Positions 1 to 6,447 of a stretch of 11,315 bases of DNA are shown one piece after another. Below the pieces are notes generated by a model that saw nothing but the letters and a program-made list of their open reading frames with translations, was not told where the DNA came from and made no database searches. Made by a program: the position numbers and the translations under genes. Position 1 is the first letter of the stretch; every line of letters begins with the position of its first letter. Source of the stretch: a bacterium (GTDB taxonomy: Bacteria > Zhuqueibacterota > Zhuqueibacteria > Thermofontimicrobiales > Thermofontimicrobiaceae); assembly GCA_011046315.1 (NCBI GenBank), contig DSAU01000482.1, positions 1 through 11,315 on the forward strand, given 5' to 3'.

Positions 1-45
1 ACTTTTATTGTGTTGGCAATAAAAATCCAGGTTACTAATCACTGA

Positions 46-65
46 GTAGTAATAGGTAGTAATAG
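46..65. repeat. Tandem 10-bp duplication
   Basis: GTAGTAATAG occurs twice back to back (46-55 and 56-65). It lies in the non-coding stretch downstream of fabB. No function can be assigned; it may be a simple slippage duplication. I see nothing else supportable in bases 1-214. Confidence 0.7.
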
Positions 66-214
66 ATCGATTTAAGTTCTTGATATTTCGGATTGCTATT
101 CCCTTTATTTCACGCTTCAGCGGGATGCGGGGCATAATGGCGCCGCACTCCATCTTCTATAAAAACAACAAATTGTTTATTATTATCCTGTGATCGGTTA
201 CAAATCCAGAATAT

Positions 215-236
215 TAAAAAAAATCGTTTCCGATTA
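215..236 (-). terminator. Rho-independent terminator of fabB
   Basis: On the minus strand AATCG-GAAA-CGATT forms a 5-bp stem closed by a GNRA-type tetraloop and runs straight into a T tract (the A run at 215-221 on the plus strand). The stem overlaps the fabB stop codon (234-236), so transcription would end essentially at the end of the gene. The stem is short, but the tetraloop, T tract and position are typical. Confidence 0.7.
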
Positions 237-1463
237 TTGTCGATATTTTTTCACAATCATGGTCGAATTGCTTCCGCCAAAAGCGAAATTATTGGTGAGA
301 AAGGTATCAAATTCCACTTGCTGGTACGAAGTGATTATATTTGGATACTGACAGACTTGGTCAAGGTTGTCAATGTTGATTGATGGCGCGATAAACGAAT
401 TATTCATCATCAACAGCGACGCGATGAGCTCAATTGCACCGGCAGCGCCAATCGTATGCCCGATCTGGCTTTTGGTTGAAGTCAGCATGGGCGCTTGATC
501 CTTAAAAACTTTTTTAATCGCTTCGATTTCCGAAGGATCGCCGGCTTCAGTTGAAGTGCCATGGGTATTGATATAGTCAATCTCTGTTGGGTCCATTCCC
601 GCTTCATCGAGCGCGACTTGCATACATCGAGCCTGACCTTCAGGAAAAGGCGCCACCATGGAATAGCCGCCGTCGCAGTTGGTTGAATAACCGACAATTT
701 CACCGTAAATCGGCGCCCCGCGGCTGATCGCGTGTTCCAGTTCTTCGACCACAACGATACCGCCGCCTTCGGCAATAACAAAGCCGGCCCGGTCTCTATC
801 AAAGGGTCGTGAGGATTTTTCGGGATTATCGTTAAACACCGTTGGCAAAACGCCCATTGCGTCAAAAAATGAGCTGCCGGTCCAATCACATGATTCTCCG
901 CCGCCGGCAAAGACAACATCCTGGATACCCCATTTTACAAGCTGATAGGCATAGCCGACATTTACCAGTCCGGTGGCGCATGCGCCCGATATTGCCAGGC
1001 TCATACCCTGGTTTTTGATCAACATGCTGATGTTGGCGCTCCGGGTTGAGGCCATGGTTTTGGGAACGCGAATACCAATTCTTCTCGGTTTGTTATGTTC
1101 TTTCATGGCATAAGCGGCTTCAAACATATCCATACCACTTCCTTCACCGCAGCCGACAAGGACGCCGCAGCGATCATTGCGGATATCTGATTCCGGGAGT
1201 CCGCTATCTTCCTTTGCTTTAAGCGCGGCGTAACAGGTAAATTCAGAGCCACGCCCCATCATTTTCAACGCTTTCCGTTCAAAAAACTGAGAGGCATCCC
1301 AATCAGCAAGCCAACCGGCAATTAAACTGTTGAATCCATGTTCTTCAAATTGCGGACAATAACTAATACAGCTTTTACCAGCGCGTAATGTTTGTTCAAC
1401 CTGCTTTAATTCTAAGCCCAAAGTCGAAGCAGCGCCCAAACCAGTAATCACAACTTGTCTCAT
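234..1463 (-). CDS. fabB: Beta-ketoacyl-ACP synthase I (KAS I, FabB type)
   Basis: Cytosolic condensing enzyme that adds malonyl-ACP-derived two-carbon units to acyl-ACP in fatty-acid elongation. All catalytic elements of the 409-residue thiolase fold are present: Cys162 in SGACATG, His301 in THGTSTEAGDP, Lys331 and His336 in KSQIGH, and the C-terminal NNFAFGGSN loop. Several stretches resemble E. coli FabB rather than FabF, notably DIVFAGGG-like QDVVFAGGGE, EKSSRPFDRDRAGFVIAEGG, VVVEELEHAISRGA and FIAPSINI; the length matches FabB (406). The ATG is preceded by GGAGGG (1472-1477) at normal spacing. It stands alone, with no acpP, fabA or other fab gene in view, and ends at a terminator. Whether it supports unsaturated fatty-acid synthesis as E. 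coli FabB does is inference; a FabF-like role is the alternative. Confidence 0.93.
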   Translation of the reverse strand: MRQVVITGLGAASTLGLELKQVEQTLRAGKSCISYCPQFEEHGFNSLIAGWLADWDASQFFERKALKMMGRGSEFTCYAALKAKEDSGLPESDIRNDRCGVLVGCGEGSGMDMFEAAYAMKEHNKPRRIGIRVPKTMASTRSANISMLIKNQGMSLAISGACATGLVNVGYAYQLVKWGIQDVVFAGGGESCDWTGSSFFDAMGVLPTVFNDNPEKSSRPFDRDRAGFVIAEGGGIVVVEELEHAISRGAPIYGEIVGYSTNCDGGYSMVAPFPEGQARCMQVALDEAGMDPTEIDYINTHGTSTEAGDPSEIEAIKKVFKDQAPMLTSTKSQIGHTIGAAGAIELIASLLMMNNSFIAPSINIDNLDQVCQYPNIITSYQQVEFDTFLTNNFAFGGSNSTMIVKKYRQ

Positions 1464-1656
1464 GGGAGTTTCCCTCCGATTAATTATTCACTGAAGTTTT
1501 TTTATTTTTAAGAAACTGATCACTGGGACCAAAATGATTACGACACTTTATAACAGCTAATATGTAAAATAACCGCAGTTGAAAGATAGTAATTTTTCCA
1601 ACAAAAGCAAGCGAAAAAGCATAATTCCGGCAAAACATCAAGTACAGGTGGAATAG

Positions 1657-1756
1657 TGATGCCATCACTTGATAAGCTGATTATTTGATAGTCTATAAAA
1701 TTTTTAAATCAAGCTATCTATTTCAAATATTTTCACAAAGAAAAGCGATGGCATCA
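1657..1756. repeat. MITE-like palindromic element, copy A
   Basis: A 100-bp AT-rich element bounded by 14-bp imperfect terminal inverted repeats, TGATGCCATCACTT (1657-1670) and AAGCGATGGCATCA (1743-1756). An inverted copy lies at 5198-5278. The two share the ends, the exact 15-mer AAGCTGATTATTTGA (1674-1688 here) and the exact 20-mer at 1742-1761. Similarity continues past the right end into TCTAATAAACCA, so the mobile or duplicated unit is larger than the palindrome. The tips are themselves palindromic around GATGCCATC. The outer TCA on the right (1754-1756) supplies the stop codon of the adjacent broken gene. Confidence 0.7.
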
Positions 1757-3922
1757 GTCTACTTCTAATAAACCAGCTTTCTCCAAGAAATCTGGTTTAT
1801 AAACCATAGGCTGAGATAATACTGATTCCGGCAAGACATCAATAATTGATAAACTGCTGCCACCACTTAAGCAAACATTTATTATTTCAATTGTCGAGTT
1901 TTTTTTGTTCAGTGAATTATTGAAAGGATTGGGATAATTTTGACTCAGCGCGAAAGTTTCGGGAATTTCACCTGCTGTCAGCGCTTCTTCAATTGCGGAA
2001 ATTGGGGGAATGATTGCGCCGTTGAGCGCATGAATCAAAACGATCAAAAATGTATCAGCGAGTGATGTAGAATATTGAATTCGCCAGACCGGGGTCTCCG
2101 GAGAAATTTGATAGTTTCCTCCGGGATAGTTCAAAGTTAATAATCCCTGAACCCGGGCGTCACCATAACTGGTTCTGAACTGAGTTCCGCCATTAGCATC
2201 GGCAATTGATATCACCTGATCGCTATTCAGCCAATTTTCCGGTAATTCATCCTTGGATCCGAGTCCACCGTCAAAATCCCAAATCATTGCCGGGTATCCG
2301 CTCATAATCTGATAGCTGACAAAACTGTCTTTGGCTGCGGAATAATAAGTAAACAACCAACCATCTGCTGTGCCGTCGCTGGCAATCGTTCCGATATTGT
2401 TCATTACATAGGTGAGTGCAGCATCATTGCTGAAACCAGCGACGATATAATCAGCGGCTTCAAGATTATAGCGGGCGGTTGTCAAAATTGGATCTGATTG
2501 CGGGATGAAAGCGCCACTTTCAGCGTCGACATAAATAATAAAATGTGAGCTGGTACTTGATCCATAAAGAAACCGCCACACTGCTTTTGAGGGTTCGCCG
2601 TAATAGCTCAAAATATTTTTGGAAACTGAGCCAACAACAAGGACATTACTGTTAGCGGCGCGATAATTTCCCCCGCCATTGGCTTCAGCCACTGCCATCG
2701 CAATATCGCTGTTAATCCAGCCTGTGGGCAGTGGTTCGTTTGACGGAGGTTGCGCCATTGTCTGGGCTTCACTTCCGATTGGACCCTGGGATGTTGCATA
2801 AAAATTGCGGTATTGTCCTTTGCTGCTTGAATAGAAAACATAGACCCAGCCGGCTGCAACGCCGTTGATTTCTAAAGGCGCTGCAGGACTGACCAGGGTC
2901 AAAACAGCATCCGCTGCCCAGTTTTGAGCAGCTTGCAGCACATCAGCCAGTCGCTGTTGAGCCGTTAGTTCGACAGAAATATCAGATAGCAGTTCTCCGG
3001 TCACCGCATCCACAAACAAGGTCATCGGATCTGATGTTGAAGAATAATAATTAAAACCCCAAACAGCGGAATCAGCCAGCAACGGGTAGATCTGGCGAGA
3101 TAACCAACCCCCAACAAATACATCCTGATTGGTTTGGCGGTAATTTTGACCACCCGCCTGTTCTGCCACTGCGATTGCCTGCTGGCTGTCGAGCCAGTTG
3201 TCCGGTAATCCGGTTTTCGATGGTGGCTCCCAGCCGAGCTCGCCCGTATAAATAATGGTTTGATCAGAAACCATAAACATCAGCGTTGAATCAATCGCCG
3301 GAGAATGATAGACATAAGCCCAGATTAAGGATTTTCCCTGTTCATCGATACCATCGCTATGATTGAGTACCATGACCAACTGTGCATCCGATTGCCATGA
3401 AAACGCCGCCTAATTGGCGGTGGCCAAATTTTCCCGAGCCGAAGTAGGCTCGCCTTCAGCAAAACTAACGTTTCCGGTAATCTGTGCTGTCGGAAGAAAG
3501 CTGGCAGTGCTGAAATTAATCAACCAGGGCGATTCCAGAGGTTTACCGGTTTGACTTCTGGCAGCGGTTACCGCGATCAGGTATTTGGTATTTTCCCGGA
3601 GCTGGATATTGTAGAAGCGCACTGTTTTCAAATCCGGACTCAAGGAAATGCTATCTGGTTCACCCATTGAATCTTCCCCTGGCAGCAATAAGCCGAGAAA
3701 AAATTCACCCGGCTCAGGAAAGACGGCTGATACATCGAGCGGTTCACTAAAACTGAGTTCAAATGTGACCAGCGTGGGAATGTTAACTGAACCATCAGCC
3801 GGATAAGAAGATACCACTACAAACGGTTGGGCAAATGCGGTTGATGGAAATGCGGCAAGCAAAAACAAAACAAGAAAACCTGTAACAACCACCATTACTG
3901 ATTTGAAAGATATGCTATACAT
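1754..3922 (-). pseudogene. Broken T9SS-secreted protein: Big_5-like domain plus three PepSY-like repeats
   Basis: One frame of about 722 codons, split by an in-frame TAG at 3410-3412 (codon 171). From the ATG at 3922: signal peptide 1-31 (hydrophobic core, cut near AFA|QPF), Big_5-like Ig domain about 32-140 (SYPADGSVNIP), then three repeats of about 160 residues. Each repeat carries LPxxWxxSxxxxxxAxxxGG (near codons 239, 398 and 560) and ends in xVDAxTGE-like strands resembling PepSY folds. Then comes FALSQNYPNPFN (codons 658-669), the opening of a type A sorting domain. The remaining 53 codons lie over the repeat cluster and do not form a normal sorting domain. The codons just after the TAG (AAFSWQSDAQL) align with AAQNWAADAVL of repeat 2, so the reading frame once ran through. 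The ATG at 3922 is chosen over 3952 because of its Shine-Dalgarno site. A short secreted product of 170 residues could still be made; cargo function is unknown. Confidence 0.85.
1768..1800. repeat. Long hairpin inside the pseudogene tail
   Basis: ATAAACCAG (1768-1776) pairs with CTGGTTTAT (1792-1800), and TTTCT (1778-1782) with AGAAA (1786-1790), giving a stem of about 15 bp with one mismatch and a 3-nt loop. No T tract follows on either strand, so it is not a standard terminator. Because the last in-frame codons of the broken gene are read from this palindrome, that protein tail is probably of non-coding origin. Confidence 0.75.
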
Positions 3923-3928
3923 TGTAAG

Positions 3929-3934
3929 CCTCCC
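3929..3934 (-). promoter_or_regulatory. Shine-Dalgarno site fixing the start at 3922
   Basis: GGGAGG on the minus strand sits 6 nt upstream of the ATG at 3922. The in-frame ATG ten codons further out (3952) has no comparable site and would add a charged extension (MQPKPKGRLT) in front of the signal peptide. Confidence 0.75.
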
Positions 3935-3961
3935 TTTTGGCTTTGGTTGCAATTATTAAGG

Positions 3962-4000
3962 TTAAGGTTTATTTTCTAACATGCCAACACATCACCTCCT
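3962..4000 (-). promoter_or_regulatory. Perfect Shine-Dalgarno site with tiny leader ORF
   Basis: AGGAGGTGAT (4000-3991), a full 10-base match to the usual anti-Shine-Dalgarno end of 16S rRNA, lies about 70 nt upstream of the real start of the secreted-protein gene. Eight bases later an ATG (3982) opens MLENKP and stops at 3962. A GTG directly after the site would give only VLAC. The site is stronger than the one used by the main gene. It lies inside the leader transcribed from the promoter at 4048-4076. A ribosome-loading leader peptide is plausible but unproven. Confidence 0.45.
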
Positions 4001-4047
4001 GAAATAGTTTGATATTATATATTCGTTCTTAGCGCTTTGGACGATCC

Positions 4048-4076
4048 AATATAATAACTAAATCTCCCGTTGTCAA
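4048..4076 (-). promoter_or_regulatory. Sigma70-type promoter of the broken secreted-protein gene
   Basis: On the minus strand TTGACA (4076-4071) and TATATT (4053-4048) are separated by exactly 17 bp. Transcription would start near 4041, leaving a leader of about 119 nt before the ATG at 3922. The hexamers and spacing are identical to the promoter in front of the fmdB-type gene (7224-7252). Confidence 0.7.
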
Positions 4077-4185
4077 TAGAAATTTTAGCTGATACCTCAG
4101 GCGATCTTAAGCACTGAATAATTTTAAAATAGTGCTTGAAATTTTCGCAAATATTTTTTATAATACAAGTGCAAATAAAATAAAG

Positions 4186-4430
4186 AACGTGAGATTAATT
4201 AAATGTATCCTCCCAATAATTAATGGTAAGTTAGAATGTCATTGCGATCCGCCAGTTGGCGGAGGAGCAATCTCATTAATATTTTCATATAGTTAAGAGA
4301 TTGCTTCGCTCCACTTCGTTCCGCTCGCAATGACATTAACATCTATTATTGAGAGGATACAATTAAATCGAACGTTTCTGAATTTCCGACTATCGCCTGA
4401 CCTAATAATCTCACTAAGTTATCTCACGTT
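4186..4430. repeat. 245-bp nested inverted repeat (three tiers)
   Basis: Three pairs of arms are centred on the same point (about 4286). Inner tier: AATGTCATTGCGA and AGCAATCTC (4235-4274) against GAGATTGCT and TCGCAATGACATT (4297-4337). Middle tier: TGTATCCTC..AATAAT (4204-4220) against ATTATTGAGAGGATACA (4345-4361). Outer tier: AACGTGAGAT (4186-4195) against ATCTCACGTT (4421-4430). The left inner arm also holds a private hairpin, CCGCCA-GT-TGGCGG (4249-4262). The inner core resembles the dispersed GTCATTGCGAGC..GAAGCAATCTC repeats seen in many environmental bacterial genomes. It is intergenic and codes for nothing visible. Confidence 0.8.
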
Positions 4431-4682
4431 TTTGATCCCCGCGCAATTTCTTTTTGCCGTTGATCCGATTGGGATGCATCATTTATTGCAATGTAGATTA
4501 TGACTGGATAAACGCATTAAAATATAGAGCCCATCCCATACCTAATCCCGGCCCAAGTGGGAAGTTGATAGTTGCGGTGCATTAAGCTGCAATAAAAAAA
4601 CGGGTGTAAGACGGGAGTAATCAAATAATGGCGGTGATATGAGTGAATTGGGGAATCGATAACGTTGGATGCGGTCATAACC
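4431..4682. other. Intergenic stretch without recognisable features
   Basis: I find no open frame with protein-like content, RNA gene or clear promoter here. It lies between the nested palindrome and the sorting-domain remnant. It may contain decayed upstream sequence of the gene that once carried that remnant, but nothing in it supports this directly. Confidence 0.4.
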
Positions 4683-4946
4683 AGGCGTTTGCACCTGACC
4701 CCGTTAGCTTTTGTTTTATTTAGTTTGAGAGGTTAATTCAGCAGGTCGGTTTGTTTAGCGGGTTTTTCTGAGGCGGGGCAGGTGAAACGCAGGACGTTAT
4801 TTGATGGTGAGCGAAACGCCGGAAGTTATCAACTGCGCTGGAACGGACTGGATAAAGCAGCTCAGCCGGTTGGCAGTGGGGTATATCTCTGTAAAATGTC
4901 CGCCGGAGATTTTTCTGCGACTCGCAAGATGGTGCTGGTGCGGTGA
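4683..4946 (+). pseudogene. Orphan T9SS C-terminal sorting domain (FlgD-like) remnant
   Basis: The frame ending at TGA 4944-4946 reads TLFDGERNAGSYQLRWNGLD, then QPVGSGVYLCKMSAGDF, then ATRKMVLVR. This is a textbook end of a type A T9SS sorting domain (consensus TLVDGExxAGxYxxxWDGxD..G.xVASGVYFYxLxAGxFxxTRKMVLxR). The frame is open only from 4737. Upstream, across a TAA at 4734-4736, HLTPLAFVLFSLRG (from 4692) still resembles the preceding strand (HVTLxIYNLRGQ), and about 15 extra codons separate LRG from GQV. There is no start codon, signal peptide or cargo domain, so this is the leftover 3' end of a secreted-protein gene. It may be the missing tail of the broken gene at 1754-3922, which would require an inversion, or it may come from an unrelated gene. 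Confidence 0.8.
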
Positions 4947-5345
4947 TATTTTTAAAATTTCAAATGACAAAAGATCAAAAAATGTCGCCTGCGGTGTGGG
5001 ACTCGAAACTACTGACTAGCTTCAGACCTGAATTGATGACTTCATTTTAAGAACCAGAGCCCGAATCGGAAACCGGAACTGTTTTTCATTGAGGGGGTAA
5101 TTTGGGTCATTTATTTTACAGATATTGGCAAAGAATATGGATGTTTGTTTTATGAAAAAAAAGTGGTATCTTGGTCTTTGGTTTATTAGACATAGACTGA
5201 TGCCATCGCTTTATTTGAGAAAATATAAAAAAATATTTATCAGTTGTCAAATAATCAGCTTGTCAAGCGATGGTATCAGTTGTCCATATACCCAATTTAA
5301 GAAATTTCGAAGCAGTTGTTTAGCAATTTACTGCTATCACTGCTG
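4947..5345. other. Gene-free stretch with repeat copy B and a hairpin
   Basis: No protein-coding gene is supported here. Open frames crossing 5125-5349 are made largely of the palindromic repeat and show no family resemblance. The stretch holds repeat copy B (5198-5278, with related flank from 5179) and a strong hairpin at its right end (5315-5354). Confidence 0.55.
5198..5278. repeat. MITE-like palindromic element, copy B (inverted relative to A)
   Basis: An 81-bp element bounded by TGATGCCATCGCTT (5198-5211) and AAGCGATGGTATCA (5265-5278), with a near-palindromic AT-rich centre. It is the reverse-complement relative of copy A. The 15-mer TCAAATAATCAGCTT (5247-5261) and the 20 bases at 5193-5212 are exact matches to A, and TGGTTTATTAGA (5179-5190) extends the match outside the palindrome. 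Copies A and B bracket the whole decayed region in inverted orientation, so recombination between them could flip about 3.4 kb. Confidence 0.75.
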
Positions 5346-5354
5346 CTAAACAAC
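5315..5354 (-). terminator. Perfect 11-bp hairpin over the LD-carboxypeptidase stop codon
   Basis: GTTGTTTAGCA (5315-5325) and TGCTAAACAAC (5344-5354) are perfect inverted repeats separated by 18 nt. On the minus strand the first arm read includes the last two Val codons and the TAG stop of the upstream gene. No T tract follows, so it is not a canonical intrinsic terminator. It could slow polymerase, protect a 3' end, or be another repeat remnant. The structure itself is certain; the function is a guess. Confidence 0.4.
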
Positions 5355-6416
5355 CGCGGACTCATCGATAGACAGGCTTCGATTGTCTGCGTCCAGTGTC
5401 GCGGCGATGCCGATGGGCAGTGTGGGCTTGTCGGCGACATGACCGAGATTCAGTCCGAATAATACCGGACAATCGAGACGCCCCAGGCGATCATTGAGCA
5501 CCTCTTCCAGGCTGAAAGTTACTGAGAACGCTGGTTTATAGTCCGCAGGCTTGCAGTTGGGACATCGGTCAAATATAATGCCGGCGACTTGATCCAGTTT
5601 TCCTGCCAGCAGCAGTTGGGTCAACATGCGATCGATGTCGTAAGGTTCTTCGCCGCTCTCCTCTAAAAATAAAATTGCCTTCCGGAAATCGGGTTCGTAA
5701 GCTGTACCTAATAACGCAGTGAGCAGCGTCAGATTGCCACCGATGAGTATGCCGCTGGCTTTACCCGGACGAATGGTTGCCAGGTGGGCAGTTGGTCTCA
5801 AAGTCGTTCCCGGATCGGGATGAGCAATTTCACCTAAAGGGCGGTTATCAGCGACTACTTTGTAAAAATTATGGCGGGTGTATTCAGAAAAACTGGAGAT
5901 TGCCACCGGTCCGTGAAAGGTGACCAGCCCGGTCTTAGCGTGGATGCCAAGGCAGAGCGATGTGATGTCGCTGTAACCAAGCAAAATTTTAGGGTGGTTT
6001 TTGATCAATGAATAATCGAGCTGGTTTAACAAGCGCATACTGCCATAACCGCCTCGAAGGGCGACGATTGCGCGGATTTCTTCATCGAGAAACATTTGAT
6101 GCAGATCTTCGACCCGCTGCTCATCGGTACCGGCAAGGTAGCCGTATTTTTCGCGAATATATTTACCCAGCTTCACCTTGTAGCCCAAAGATTGTAGCGT
6201 TTCCATGCCACTGCGAATGGTGGAAGGTTCAAAAGCGCAACTCGCCGGCGAGACCAATCCGACGGTATCTCCGGTTGATAATCGCGGCGGTTTCAGTAGT
6301 TTTAAATTGGCTGCGGGTGTATTAAAAGGACGAAAAAACAGGGCGCTGGCGGCTGAAAGCGCCGACATTCTGCCCACAAATTGACGACGGCTAATCTTGG
6401 ATTTTGATCGATTCAT
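5346..6416 (-). CDS. Tat-exported LD-carboxypeptidase (peptidase S66 family, LdcA/MccF-like)
   Basis: Serine peptidase of family S66, whose LdcA members remove the terminal D-Ala from tetrapeptides during peptidoglycan recycling; MccF members cleave microcin C. Numbering from the ATG at 6416 (356 residues): twin-arginine signal SRRQF (9-13) plus a hydrophobic segment, oxyanion-type loop RGGYGS (121-126), nucleophile Ser149 in GYSDIT, Glu252 in FLEESGEEPYDIDRML, and His326 in LGHVADKPTLPIG. All three catalytic residues are intact. The ATG at 6416 has AAGAGAG just upstream and puts the RR pair at the usual place; a GTG eight codons earlier is less likely. The gene follows the ridA-family gene by 31 bp and is probably co-transcribed with it. 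The Tat signal argues for folding in the cytoplasm and action in the periplasm, unlike cytosolic E. coli LdcA. It ends in TAG. Confidence 0.9.
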   Translation of the reverse strand: MNRSKSKISRRQFVGRMSALSAASALFFRPFNTPAANLKLLKPPRLSTGDTVGLVSPASCAFEPSTIRSGMETLQSLGYKVKLGKYIREKYGYLAGTDEQRVEDLHQMFLDEEIRAIVALRGGYGSMRLLNQLDYSLIKNHPKILLGYSDITSLCLGIHAKTGLVTFHGPVAISSFSEYTRHNFYKVVADNRPLGEIAHPDPGTTLRPTAHLATIRPGKASGILIGGNLTLLTALLGTAYEPDFRKAILFLEESGEEPYDIDRMLTQLLLAGKLDQVAGIIFDRCPNCKPADYKPAFSVTFSLEEVLNDRLGRLDCPVLFGLNLGHVADKPTLPIGIAATLDADNRSLSIDESAVV

Positions 6417-6420
6417 TTTT

Positions 6421-6427
6421 CTCTCTT
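6421..6427 (-). promoter_or_regulatory. Ribosome-binding site of the LD-carboxypeptidase
   Basis: AAGAGAG on the minus strand lies 4 nt before the ATG at 6416. It is a modest site, but it favours this ATG over the in-frame GTG at 6440, which would lie inside or before it. Confidence 0.55.
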
Positions 6428-6447
6428 GAATTAAATTCACGGTTTAG

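Larger units (their letters stand above)
1624..1905. repeat. Cluster of short palindromic repeats, two partial copies in tandem
   Basis: An 18-bp sequence (ATTCCGGCAARACATCAA) occurs at 1624-1641 and 1825-1842 with one mismatch, 201 bp apart in the same orientation. After each copy, at a gap of 13 and 16 bp, comes a version of one 14-bp end: TGATGCCATCACTT (1657-1670) and the degenerate TGCTGCCACCACTT (1855-1868). Each end is followed by a recognisably related AT-rich tract (ATTATTTGA or TTATTATTTCAA). The second copy fades at about 1905, just before the last recognisable codons of the neighbouring sorting motif. I read this as a non-coding repeat array that has replaced the 3' end of the adjacent secreted-protein gene. 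No transposase is present. Confidence 0.6.

Noticed and set aside
1..135. Minus-strand frame open from ATG at 135 to the window edge (45 codons, MPRIPLKREIKG...)
   Set aside because: No family resemblance, weak ribosome-binding site, and simple-repeat DNA beneath it. It cannot be judged without the sequence to the left.
1480..1668. 62-codon minus-strand ORF upstream of fabB
   Set aside because: It starts inside the palindromic repeat, has no recognisable domain and fills the fabB leader. Most likely chance.
1624..1868. CRISPR-like array
   Set aside because: Only two to three degenerate repeats with irregular spacing and internal homology, and no cas genes. The ends are transposon- or REP-like.
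3410..3412. TAG read as an amino acid (recoded amber)
   Set aside because: Two intact genes in the window (5346-6416 and 6448-6906) end in TAG, and the affected gene shows other decay.
3991..4000. ATCACCTCCT on the plus strand as the 3' end of a 16S rRNA gene
   Set aside because: Only ten bases match and no rRNA sequence precedes it. On the minus strand it is a perfect Shine-Dalgarno site inside a leader.
4801..5019. 72-codon plus-strand ORF overlapping the sorting-domain remnant
   Set aside because: It is another frame of the remnant. The frame ending at 4946 carries the clear sorting-domain similarity.
1657..5278. Inversion between copies A and B as the cause of the split sorting domain
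   Set aside because: Both parts of the split gene lie between A and B, so flipping that interval keeps them on opposite strands. Other breakpoints are required.
5125..5349. 74-codon plus-strand ORF
   Set aside because: It is composed mostly of palindromic copy B and the hairpin at 5315-5354, with no protein-like features.
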